Source: Desmodus rotundus (taxonomy: Eukaryota > Chordata > Mammalia > Chiroptera > Phyllostomidae). Taken from it: a stretch of DNA of 64,000 nucleotides. The notes beneath the pieces were generated by a model. That model was not told the DNA's origin, searched no databases, and saw only the letters and a list, made by a program, of their open reading frames with translations. The position numbers and the translations under genes were made by a program. Of this stretch, positions 12,700 to 23,560 are shown one piece after another. Position 1 is the stretch's first letter, and every line of letters starts with the position of its first letter. The DNA is taken from NCBI RefSeq assembly GCF_022682495.2, contig NC_071397.1, positions 3,687,082 through 3,751,081 of the forward strand, in the 5' to 3' direction.

Positions 12700-13085
12700 G
12701 CAACTCCTTCCTGCCTCAGGGCCTTTGCATGTGCTGGAACCCTAAGCCCCTAGATGTTCACATAATGGTTTGTTCTTATTTAGGTTTCAGCTCGAACATA
12801 ACTTTCCTGAGAGAAGCCTTCCCTGACTACCCAGCCCGCCCTAGGACTCTTAATTGCATCACTCTGTTTTATTTTCTTTGCACTTAGCACAGTCTGAAAA
12901 TTGTTGTGCTAATTTATGTGTTTTGTTTCTTTATTTACGGCCTATCTTGCCTCCCCAATTGCTAAGGATGTGGGTTTCTAGAGACCTGGGACCTCTGTGG
13001 CATTCAATAGACCATCCCCCGTGCTCAGAGCAGCTCCTGGCAAAATCAGAGCTGCTACATATTTATGAATGAGTAAATAAATGTG
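12700..13085 (+). repeat. L2 LINE 3' fragment
   Basis: GCCTCAGGGCCTTTGCATGTG..., GAGAGAAGCCTTCCCTGACT and terminal TATTTATGAATGAGTAAATA follow the L2 3' consensus. Confidence 0.7.
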
Positions 13086-13239
13086 CCTTGGAAACAGCAT
13101 TATATTTAAGTGTCTGACTCTCCCACAGGCCCTGTCGAGCCAAAGGGCAGTAAATATAGGTTAATTGGGGCTCAAGAGGAAGCTTTGGGCCTGGCCTATG
13201 CCCAGCCCTGAAGCTCCCAGGCTGCGGGTAGCCATGAGG

Positions 13240-13720
13240 CTACTTGAGCTTCTCGCTGCTCCAGGATAAAGGTCAACCCTTTTGCTGGAACATGAGGTTC
13301 CACACCATCCGGGCTTGCCTGCCTCTGGCCTCATCTCCCTGGGCTCCCCAACCTGTAGTCCACGTCCAGGCCAGACCAAATAAGTCAAAGTGCCTGCCAG
13401 AGAATACAGGGCAGCTTCACGCCTGTGCGCCTTTATACACACTCTTCCTTCCACCTGGGATGCCCTGCACCCTTGCTCTGCCTGGCCAGCTCCTCAGTCA
13501 GACTCGAAGACTGGCCTCTTCAGAGGAGCCCTCCCTGACCCCTCTGGCCGCACCCAGTCCCCAGCTTCCCAGGACATTATAATGACCTGTTTTTGTGCAT
13601 CTTCCCAAGTAGCCCAGTGACCTCTTTAGAGCAACAACCAGCTTTTGTGCACCTAGTTTGAAGCACAATGCTTAATGCATACAGTGGGTGCTTAATAGGT
13701 GCTCTAGCAGAGCTTTTGGA
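13240..13720 (+). repeat. Second L2 LINE fragment
   Basis: ACTCTTCCTTCCACCTGGGA, CAGAGGAGCCCTCCCTGACC and GTGGGTGCTTAATAGGTGCT match L2 3' sequence. Confidence 0.65.
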
Positions 13721-14766
13721 CTTTGGGTTCCCAGGCATTACCATAATTCCTGGAGCACACAGTAGATGTTCTTTAAGAGCTCACTGGACACGTGAATCTG
13801 AGCAATTTGCCACTGGCAGAAGCGGGAGGAGAAGTGACGAGTGGGGTTAGGGTAGGGATGGAAGATGCTTCTTGGGAAACAAGACTGCATCAGAGGGAAG
13901 AAGGCAGAGGGGACCTTAGGAAGTGTCCCAGGAGAATGGATGTACAAAAAGCAAAAATAAAAAGCAAACTCAGATGGATGGAGGCATATAAACAGGGCTC
14001 TCATTGAGCAAGGGAAAGAGAGAAGGATAAAAGAGGAAGAAAGAACTGGGTTCGAGGGGACAACATGTACCCATGAGAGCCACTGAGGACAGGAAGCCAG
14101 GGGACAGGACAGGCCAACCACCGACAGGAGATCCGGTGCCCTTGCTTCGGCCCCTGGGGGTAGGTAAGAGTGGCGCAGACAATGTGGGGCTGTGGTCATT
14201 TCCTAGGGTAACAGCGCAGGGTGAAAGGCCACATGTCACCAGGTTTGGGGACATCTTGGGAAACTGTTCCTGTGTTATGAAACTCAGCACCCCAGGCATT
14301 ACAGTCACAAACCTAGTTTCTTGCCTTTGTGAGCAACTTAGCTGCTCTTGCCTCGGCTTTCCTCTCCGGAAAGTGGGAAGCATTCTCCTTACTTCAGAGG
14401 AACATTAGGATGATACTGAGATAGGACAAGTAAATAAAATGTACACAAATGTCAGGGATTGACACATGGTGGTGATTTCTCCCAAAGCCCTGCTGTGCGT
14501 GGGTCCTAAGAGAGGCCATGCCACCAAGTCACTGGTGCCACAGAGAGACCTGAGTTCAGAGCCCTGGAACCCAGGCTCGGCCCCTGGTTTGGGATCTCAG
14601 TGCCAGGTCAGTACGCTCAGGCACAGTTTGTTCCCAGGTGAGGGGGTGAGCGGCGGCAGGTATGACAGCCGGCTGCAAGACAGCTGCAGCTGCCAGCAGG
14701 CCTGAACATCCAGCTGCACGCCCGGGCGTCCGCTGAGGCCTCCACAGGGCAGCCTGTTCGGCGGGC

Positions 14767-14790
14767 TGATTACGCTTTTCTGCGTAATCA
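14767..14790. other. Perfect 9-bp inverted repeat with 6-nt loop
   Basis: TGATTACGC at 14767-14775 and GCGTAATCA at 14782-14790 separated by TTTTCT. Function unknown. Confidence 0.6.
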
Positions 14791-14929
14791 TACTTCAAGG
14801 TATGCAAGGGCGCCGAGGAGGCAGCGTTCCCGGAATCGTTTGAAGGGGGAATGGAATGAGACTGACGCTTGAGACAGGGAGGATTTACCACTTAGGTACC
14901 TGGTCTAAGCAATCCAGCAGACCTTTAGA

Positions 14930-15125
14930 AGTGCTGGCTTTGACGTCAGACACACCTGGATGTGAACACTAGCTAGCTCTGTCACTTCGCTGAGCCTCAG
15001 TTTCCTTAACTGTCAAAGGGGGCTAATGGTGGAACCCACTTCCCAGGGCTGTTAAGATGCTCGTGTAAACAAAACCCTGAGCCCAGTGCTTGGCCATGTT
15101 AGCTATTACCTGAAACATATCACAC
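14930..15125 (+). repeat. MIR SINE
   Basis: TGACGTCAGACACACCTGGA...GAGCCTCAGTTTCCTTAACT...GTGCTTGGCCATGTTAGCTA spans most of the MIR consensus. Confidence 0.7.
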
Positions 15126-15129
15126 GCCC

Positions 15130-17060
15130 CTGGGGGAGCAAGGCCAGATCATAAACAAATGGATCTCTGGATATCTTAGTCACTTTGAGGAGATTAAACT
15201 TGTCACGACTCAGAATGTCGCTAAGTGTCAAATTCCATTTTGCAGCATCTGTTAGGAAGGTGTGACTCCTGGGTTAGGGATTGGGACCCCCCTCCACCTC
15301 CCCACTCCCCTCCTCTGCTGTGTTCTCTGTGACTGATGGGGGAATCATGGATTAGCGGGTCTGCCAAGCTTCTGGGGGGAGGGGGACAACTTAAATAGAG
15401 CCTTCAGCTCACTAGTCAAGAAAATTGCTAAAGTGCTCAGGTAGCAAAGAAGTGGTGGATCAACCTTAAAAGCCTACAAGAGAACCTTCAGACCCAACTG
15501 GGGGAGCCCATGGCCTTGGAGGCAGTTTCGGGGCTGGGTGATGGGAGAGAGAAAGGGAACCCACAGCTTCACCCTTCCAGAGTCCAACTTCTCTCCTCCA
15601 GGGCTCTCTCCAGGGCACCCAATCCCCACAACCTAAACAACACCCATTGGGGGCTGGGGCTGGGAGTCGGGTTGGAGGTGGGCAGATGAGAGCAGGAGTG
15701 ATTGACAGCAAGATGCCAGGGCTGAAGAAGGAAGTATAACTTTAAAGTGGCCAGTGTAGGACTGGACAGAGTCCATATGAAACATACGGTACATTCCAGC
15801 CCCAGTGTAACAAACTGTACCAGCCTTTTTGAGAGCTGGGAGCTCTGGGGTGGGGAGGGAAGAGAGCAGAGGTTCCTTAGATGTTGGCCCAGCTTCCTCC
15901 TCCCCCACTTCTCCCAGAGCTCACACCGCTGGGAAAGTCCCGATGTTACTTTTGCAACCACAGGAAACCTACTATCCCTGCTCACACTCTGTACTCAGTG
16001 TTCTCAGCAGCTCCAGACTGAGAGGCAGCAATGAGTGGGGGAGGTGGGGAGGGGGGAGTGGAGCAGGCAGCCACAGCAGCCCTGGAAACATCAGGGGAGG
16101 TAGCAGGCATCACTGGGACTATCAGCGCTGCGATGGAGGTGCAGAGGACCGGGAGGTGTAGGGAAGGAAGTGCCTTGCCCAAGGTCACACGGACAGTTGT
16201 TCAGCAGGGTGGGCCCAGAGTGCATCCACAGCTGGGCGGCCCTTTTGGGTTTAGTGTGTAGGAGTGGCAGGCCAGGGAACAGGCAGTGCCCGGGGACTGA
16301 GGGTGGGGAGCCCAGATCAGAGGCTGCCTCTAAGCTCTGGTTGGCTTTGGGCAGGTCTGTCTTGGGCACTGTCCCCTCCACCCTTTCCAAACCTACTCCC
16401 CTCCTTAAACACCAGAGATAATGCATGTGAAGTGCCTAGCATGGATCCTGGTTTGTGATGTCAGCCACCATGAGTCACCTCCACGCCTCCTCTCTCCTTT
16501 TCCACAGACACAGGTCAAGGCCTACAACCTGCTGGATCTCTCTCCCACATCACCACCTCCTTCCCACTGAGTTCCTATAGCTCTTACAAACATTTGGCTT
16601 GGGTTATTATTTAACCTCACACGCTGTGTGTTTGTCTCTTCAACTGGCCTGCAAACTGCCCAAGGGCGAGACATCATATCAATACACCCGATATTTATTA
16701 AACTTCAACTCCAGGGCCAAACCTGGCCTGTGGGGGATGAGCTGAGTGATGGGGGAGGCCTCAAAGAAGCAGACTTTGTTTCTGCCTCAAGGCCTTTCTA
16801 ATCTGGTTAGAAGGACAGGATTAGTAAACAGATCACTAGAATGTGAGACAGACCACACGCTGTGCCCGGGATGAGAATACAAACCCAGTGATGGGCATTC
16901 AGATGGGAGAGAAATCAGATTTGGCTGCGGCTCTTCCAAGCAGGCACCAGCTTGAACTGGAGCTTGAGAGATGGGTGGACATGGAAGGCAGGCTCTTCTG
17001 GCGTGGCAAATGGCACAGCCAACTGTGAGGTGGTAAGGAAGGAGAAGAAAGGACTTTAGG
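15130..17060. other. Non-coding stretch with G-rich tract
   Basis: No exon recognised. 16035-16060 is a G-run cluster (GTGGGGGAGGTGGGGAGG) able in principle to form a G-quadruplex. Confidence 0.4.
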
Positions 17061-17063
17061 AAT

Positions 17064-17257
17064 TGTGCCTTACTTTATTTATTTATATGTATTTGTTGAC
17101 TTGCGAGGGGGAGGGAGAGAGAAACAATTTGTTGCTCCATCCATTTCTGCATTCATTGGTTACTTCTTCTACCTGCCCTGTGAGGAATCAAACTGGAAAC
17201 CTTGGTGTATCAGGAAGATGCCCTAAGCAACTGAGCTATTTGGCCAGGGGCGTGTCT
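17064..17257 (-). repeat. Degraded VES-like tRNA-SINE
   Basis: Minus orientation: TTATTTATTTATATGTATTT, GAGGGAGAGAGAAACAATTT, ending CTGAGCTATTTGGCCAGGGG. More diverged than the other copies, so older. Confidence 0.7.
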
Positions 17258-17879
17258 TAAATTTTAAAATATAAAGACCAATTTAATGTAATTTAATTGA
17301 AAGAATCTTCCATACAGTAGGTGCTCAGTATGTAAGTCCTTGGGTTGGAGGCAGGAGAACCTTCGGGACTAGCTCTCAGTGTTATCTTTCTGTGGAAGGA
17401 AGGGTAAGGAGAAAACGTGGCTCAGAATAAATACGGCTTTGGGGGCTGGACAAAGAGATGGGGTCTGGCTCCAGCTTGGGGTCGTCTTCCTCCACCCTAC
17501 CGTCTCCCACCCATTAGTGTCTGGGCTCTTCCTATTCCTGGCGTCCTGCCAGGGGTTTCCCAAGCTATTCAAAAGGGCTGGGCTTGCTTTGCCAGCCCCT
17601 GGGAGTCCCTGGAGTCTCTGGGCTGGTGTGAAGAATGGATCAAAAAGGGGACCAAGGAGCTGGGCTCCATTGGGGGATCGCTTGGATTGGCCCCCTCTAC
17701 CCGGCTTCCGTTGTCACGTGACTGCATCCCAGGCCTCCCAGGGCTCCCAAGTCTGGGGCTGGAGCCTTCCCAGCTATCCTCCAACAGACTCCTGGGCACG
17801 CTCCTGCAGCCTGAGCGGCGCCTTCTCCTTGATGGAGCTACACCACCTGTCCGCCCCATCCCCACCCCCAACTGTGCTA

Positions 17880-18370
17880 CTCCGGGCCCCACACACGTTT
17901 GGGATTCTGCACCAGGGTCAGGGACGTACAGGTCTGGGTGCTCTAAGGCTGGTGACCACGCAGGGTTGGGGGGGCCACTCGATCAGGGTGCGCATCCCTG
18001 GGGCCCATGTCTGGCCCAGGCCCCGGCGCGCTCACAGGCTGCGGCAGGGAGGTTCTGCGCCGAGCGCAAGCCGCAAGCACAAACAGAGCGAGGAGGCTGG
18101 TGTGAGCGCCTGGGCCCAGTGCCAGCGCGCCGGGGCTGGAACACAATGTACCGAGCGGGCGTGCGAGCAGGGAGCGAGAACAGCCTGACTCAGCAGCTGG
18201 GTAAGTGGGTGTGCTCGTTCACCAGATAAACCGCTCTCGCAGCCTGCGGTCAGCGACGACCGACTCTCAGGCGGGAGGGGCGAACTCAGGGCTGGCTCCG
18301 GTTCCCGCTCCCACCCCAGCCTGCCGCTCGCTCGGGACCTCCACGTGGCCGGTTGGCGCGTCGCTCTGGC
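17880..18370. promoter_or_regulatory. Second, weaker CpG cluster
   Basis: GC-rich stretch with clustered CpG (GCGCGC, GAGCGCAAGCCGC and similar) about 7.4 kb upstream of the ARMC12 start codon. It could be an alternative FKBP5 first exon or an enhancer. Open frames through it have no recognisable homology. Confidence 0.35.
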
Positions 18371-18379
18371 ACCTCGCCC

Positions 18380-20730
18380 CTGCAATACAGCTGCTTACAG
18401 GCCCCAGCCTGAGCAGAGCAGGCTCTGCCCACCACGCAGGGGCACTCTCTTCACGCCACCAGCAGGAGTGGCCAGGCATACAGCTGCTACATACATGTCT
18501 AATTTCCTCCAAACCCCACCACTCTGGGAAGCCTCTGGACAATGGAACTCTTCGTGGCACATGGAGGTAGAAATTTGTTCTAGGGCGGTGGGAAGAAGAG
18601 GAAGAAGATGCTGGGAGAAATGGGATATGGGCCAAAAAGATCTCCCCCATCTCTGTTCTCAGCTGACCCACAGTTCAAAGTCTCTTCCTGTCCGCACCCC
18701 TCAAAACCACTAGGCCCCTGAAGATTTCCTCAGAGGGAGGGAGAAGCAGGTGGGAGGTACTTTGAAGCCTGAGACCCCGCTTTTCTGCTTTACCCACCCG
18801 CCTACCCAAAGCCACAGCAAAGACCTACAAATACTGCCACCCAGCCACAAAGCTCCTCCTTCCTCCTCTGGGCCTGCTGTACCCTGTGGTCTGGTGGGGC
18901 CATTGTGAGGATGACAGCTAGGACCTCAGCTAGCAGCCCAGAGCAGCACTCTTCCTGGGGGGCAGGGACCTGTCCCACACCCCAGCCAACTGGGGTGTCT
19001 GCAAAGTACCCCAGAGGACATGCTGTGCCTGGAGTGTGCCAGGGCAGGCAGGGAGGGGCTCAGTCTGCTCCCGAGTTCCAGGAAAGGCCCTGGCAGTCTG
19101 CACAGGCCTGGGCTCCAGGGCCTTCGAGGGTGGGGCTGGGGGAGGGACCCTAGGCTGCTGAAGTGCCTCACCTGGTCCTCACACCCTGGGGCCCCGTCTG
19201 ATGACATCTCTGGCACCCTCTGTGGCCAAAGGTGGGGAGATGGATGCCGACAGAGGCCTGGGCCGTGGACCACCTTCGCACACTGACAGGCATACTTCCC
19301 ACACATCTGCTTACTCAGCCAGCACTCACAGGAGCTCCCAGGCAGGAGGCCCCTTCGTTGTCACTGACGATTTGTTTCACAGACCTACCTGATCTATGAA
19401 ATCTCTCCATGATAGCCCAAGTCACAGACTGTTCTGAAGCTGTTTGCACACCTATAGGCACAGGGACACTCTCTCACAGCGCAGACCCCTGGTCACACAC
19501 AGGACCCAGCCCTCACATGGCCTAGAAGTGACTGAACTTCGGTTCCTCACACCAGCTCCTCCCCATTACCCACCATGGCCCTCCTATCCCCCCAAATTTC
19601 CATGATGGTGGATTAATTTTTAACTATTTTCTCTCCTTCACCATCCTATAGCTGACCTTTTACCCAATTCTTCCCTTTGTTGCTTTTATTGCAAGATGCA
19701 TTGTTATGTTTATCACCCTTTCCTCTCCAACCCCATAGATCCACCTCAGGCCCAAATTCCTACAGCAGCTGCTACACTGTCCTTTTTCGTCCAGGTGTTT
19801 TTCTTCCTCCTACACACACTGTGGAATAACCTTTCTCAAACACTGTTCATTGTGTCTGTTATCAACTTTGGACTCCTCATTAAGCACACTGGGTACACCA
19901 ACTTCTAACCTGTGTGTTCCATTTGAAGGGACCCGGGTTCATTCATGCAGGGCCCAGACTGCAGAGTGCAGCACAGGGCTGGTGCAGTGCAGGGGGGCGG
20001 CAAACCATCTACCTGTCCGTCTGCTCCTCTCTCATCCTAACAGGTCCTTCTCCAGACTTGGTCTCCCCAGTCCCATGAAGCCTGTTAGCTTCCTGATGCT
20101 CACTCGGGCCCTTTGGTTTTGAGGAGCAACTATTTTTCTTTCCCCGAAATCTTCAGAAAGGGACAGGGAAGGGAGAGGCCGACATCCAAGTTTGAGCCAA
20201 ATACCAATTGCAAAGACTTCGAGTGTAGAGTGGAGTGAGTGCAGCCACCTGTGGGAGCCTCTGCTCTGGGGAGAAGCAAAACCACCGAGGAGGATGGAAG
20301 GCAGAAAGGAGAGGGCAGGCAACCAGTGCCTTTGGGTTTACAGAGATATCTTGCCATTGGAGATTGCAGCCTGTCTAGCTCTAGGTCCCTGGTCCCATGC
20401 TCTTAGCTTGTTCTCTTTCTCAGCAGCACATCATTCACGCATGCCCGAATCACCGTCTCATAACCCAGCTGGAAATCTCCGTCCTTCAAGGAGGAAGTAG
20501 ATTTCCACCCCACTTTGATCCTTTTGTCCTCAACTTCCTTCCGAACCTTATGCGCTGTCTTCAGTCTGTTCTATATTTTGTTGTTTAGTTATCATCTGTA
20601 GTGCTTTCAATCCCATAGATCATAAACTCCTTTATGGCAGGGACAGTGGCTTTACGCATTTAATATCTATTTGGAGAAGGAAGCAGAGATGGGATGGGGC
20701 ACTCAGGCTTTGGAGGCCATATAAACTTGG
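18380..20730. other. Apparently unique non-coding sequence
   Basis: Open frames on both strands overlap each other and match nothing I recognise. No splice-delimited conserved exon seen. Confidence 0.4.
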
Positions 20731-20734
20731 GCCT

Positions 20735-20900
20735 GGATCCTGGTGCCAACACTTAGCGGTTTGGCCTTGGGCAAGTCTCTTAACCTCTCTGAGCCAGTTC
20801 CTTCATCTGTAAAAGGCACTAGTGATATTTGCAGAACGAGGGGCAAAGATGACAGAGAACACCAGGTGCCAAGAAAGTGCCTGTTGCATCGTGAGAAGAC
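20735..20900 (+). repeat. MIR SINE
   Basis: GGTTTGGCCTTGGGCAAGTC...TCTGAGCCAGTTCCTTCATC fits the MIR core. Confidence 0.65.
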
Positions 20901-21199
20901 AATAGCTTGTCTTGCCTTTCATGCACAGTTGGAGCCTTCCCTGAATGCAGGGATAAGGTTCCTTAACTAACCGCCGCCCCCACCCCCCCTACTGAGACAC
21001 TTTTAAACATGAAAAGGGACATTGTTATTAACTGCACCAGTACTACAGACTTAATCCCGGGACTTGTCGCTACCCTACCTTACTAACTCAATAACCAGGA
21101 GGGCAGGGTTTGAATGGAGCGATGCGGTCACCCAGTGCCTAAGCGTTACTCCAAGCCTAGTTGAAGTTCAATGAACGTTTGTTGAATGAAACAGCGAGT

Positions 21200-22240
21200 G
21201 AATAAGAAGAGATTGAAAAGCCCGCCCCCGCCTCCTCCCAGTCCCGCCCGAGTCCCAAAGCCTCTGGCAGCCTACTTTCTCTAAGGTCTCCGCTCGCCTT
21301 CTCCAGCCGCTTCGCCCCGCCTCCCCCCCCGTTGCCTTGACAACAGTGACGTACCCGTGAGGGGCGTCTCATCTCTCCATCCTCTGCGAGAGCCTGGGGC
21401 CCCATATCCCAACCAGGGGAAAAGGATGAGGCTGGTGTCCTCCACCTTCCCGCCTCCGCCGGGCCTGGAGCTAACTACGCCCGCCTGGCCGCCCCCGCTG
21501 GGGCACGTGGCTCCCTGGAGTGCGGGTTCCTACCCCTGGCCCCCTCCGCAGCGCTGAACTGGAGGGGGCCAGGAGCATGTCGCCTTCGGGCCCGGGGAGC
21601 CCTCTCCATCCCTTCACCCCCGACCAGCCAGGGGACCCCGAGAACTGGAGCCCAGCGCTCAGCCCGGGCCCTCCCTTGTCCGGGCAGACCTCGGGCTCCC
21701 CGGGGGTAGGCAGGAAGGGTGGGCCCCCCAGGGGCGGCGGGGCGCCGCGGAGCGCGGGAAAGAGTTAAACAAGGTGCGGGCGGCGGGAGTGGGGGAGGAG
21801 AGCGAAGGGAAAGTGAGAGCGGGGGCGCGGGGGAGGGGTGGTGTGGGGAACCAGCGCGAAAGAACATCCTGTGCCCGCCGCCGGATGCGCGCGGGAGGGG
21901 GGGCGGCGGACGGGGAGGGAGGGCCAGAGGGAGGCCCCGGGCGGGAACGGCGCGGCCTCCACCCCCGCCGGGTCCTCCAGCTCCACGAGGGCGCCGCCCC
22001 TCCGCTCCCCGCGCCTCCGCCGCGGTTCTCCCGATCCCTAGGCCTTCGCGGCAGGGACGAGCCACTGAGAGGCCTCCGAGTCGGGTTCCTGGGCGGGGAC
22101 AAGCGCTAGCTGGGGAGGGGACGGGCTCGGAGAGCGGGTGGCCCGCGGCCCCCCATCCTTTCATCCCTCTGCTCGGGCTTTCTGCGGGGAAGCTCGAGCT
22201 TGTCGAGCGTCTTCTGGGCCCCGAGTGAGAACACATTCAT
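21200..22240. promoter_or_regulatory. CpG island, candidate distal FKBP5 promoter (minus) or bidirectional promoter
   Basis: About 1 kb of very GC-rich, CpG-dense sequence with many GGGCGG/CCGCCC Sp1-type boxes, no TATA box, and no repeats. In this window it is the only strong CpG island. By synteny FKBP5 starts on the minus strand upstream of ARMC12, so this island is a good candidate for its long-isoform promoter and non-coding first exon. That assignment is inference; no FKBP5 coding sequence is visible here. The long open frames in it are an effect of GC content. Confidence 0.6.
21331..21354. promoter_or_regulatory. RFX X-box next to CRE-like site
   Basis: GTTGCC-TT-GACAAC at 21331-21344 fits the X-box pattern bound by RFX factors (two inverted half-sites with a 2-bp spacer). 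Two bases later, TGACGTAC at 21347-21354 resembles a CRE. The pair lies at the ARMC12-facing part of the CpG island region. Binding is inferred from motif only. Confidence 0.45.
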
Positions 22241-22690
22241 TCCTGACTGCAGCACTTCCCGGTAGTGGTAGGTATTAATAGACCTGTGTTCCCGAGGAGG
22301 AAATTGAGTCTCTGATTGTGGAATTTGCCCAGACTCAAGCCCGTCTGTCTCCAAAGGCTTTTCATTAATCTAATTTCCCCTTAGCTTCTGTGCACACAGG
22401 CCTTGGGCCCCTCCAGAGGCACCCTCCTTAATGACCTAGAACTGTCTTGCACCATAGGCCCCCGTATTGCATTAGGTTTCTCAAATTTCTCTCATCCGAA
22501 ATTGTTCAAGGCAGGCGGTGAAATGGGTTACAGGAGTTGAGAGTAATTAGCCTGAAGAAGACCAGGGCGGGAGGGGTAGAGGGTAAGTGGAAAGGGTTGA
22601 ATGGTGTGCCTTTCAGTCCTCACTGAGGCCCATGTGCACACAGCCTTCCCACGCCCAACCTTTTTAAACAGGTCAAACCTGGTAATAATA

Positions 22691-22910
22691 GTAATTATCA
22701 TCATAGTCAATGTTGGGTGAGCACTGTGTGCTGGGCACTGTTCGAAATACTTACTCCCCACAAACAACCCCCCAGGTAGGCACAGAAGTAGGTACTACTA
22801 TTCCCATTTTACAGGTCAGGGAAATGCAGTGTGAAGAAGTCACAAAGCTAAGTCAGTGACCGAGCTGGTTTTGAGCCTGGCAGTCTGGCTAGAGCCCTCC
22901 CTCTCACTGA
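22691..22910 (-). repeat. MIR SINE
   Basis: TGAGCACTGTGTGCTGGGCA...ATTCCCATTTTACAGGTCAG...TTGAGCCTGGCAGTCTGGCT is near-complete MIR in reverse. Confidence 0.75.
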
Positions 22911-23281
22911 ACTAAACTGCACCTAACTAACTAAACTAGCAATCGAACATCAGCCTTGAAGGTAGAAAGCTGGTGCAGATGGCAGAGAGGCGTGCACTAG
23001 GGCAGCCCATGTCCTTTTGCCTTACGAACTTGGGGGCTGGCCGTGTGTCTGTGGAATCTCAGACTTCTCTTGCCAGTGGTTTCAGATTTCTGGATTCGAC
23101 AGAAAAGCCAAAATAAGAAAACAAAAGCCAAGTTTCCACAAAGAGTTGCAGCTTTCATTTATGCTCTCTAAGGACATTCAAAACATAACTACCATCTATT
23201 ACCATAATTTCTTAAAAGCAAGTATATTTTAATTCTTCTCACACTAAGAAAGACATCATCTGAATCAAGAGCCATCATTCC

Positions 23282-23550
23282 ACCCTGGCTGGTATAGCTC
23301 AGTGGATTGAGTGTGGGCTGTGAACCAAAAGGTCACTAGTTTGATTCCCCGTCAGGGCACATGCCTGGGTTGCAGGTCAGGTCCCCAGTAGGGGGCATGT
23401 GAGAGGCAACCACACATTGATATTTCTCTCCCACTCTTTCTCCTTCCCTTCCTCTCTGTACAAATAAATAAATAAAAATTTAAAAAAGAAAAAAGAAACT
23501 GCCAAACTATCTTCCAGTGTGGCTGTATCATTAAAAAAAAAAAAAAAAAA
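23282..23550 (+). mobile_element. VES-type SINE carrying a 3'-transduced segment
   Basis: SINE body 23282-23490 with A-rich tail, then about 37 bp of non-SINE sequence (ACTATCTTCCAGTGTGGCTG region, 23498-23534) and a second poly(A). Target duplications GCCATCATTC at 23271-23280 and 23551-23560 enclose the whole unit, so both parts inserted together. Confidence 0.88.
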
Positions 23551-23560
23551 GCCATCATTC

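Noticed and set aside
17379..18229. Two overlapping plus-strand open frames of about 270 codons
   Set aside because: They run through a GC-rich stretch where stops are rare, overlap each other in different frames, and show no known domain or homology.
21475..22236. 253-codon minus-strand open frame in the CpG island
   Set aside because: Pro/Arg/Gly-rich composition is what CpG-dense DNA gives in any frame; several other frames are open there too.
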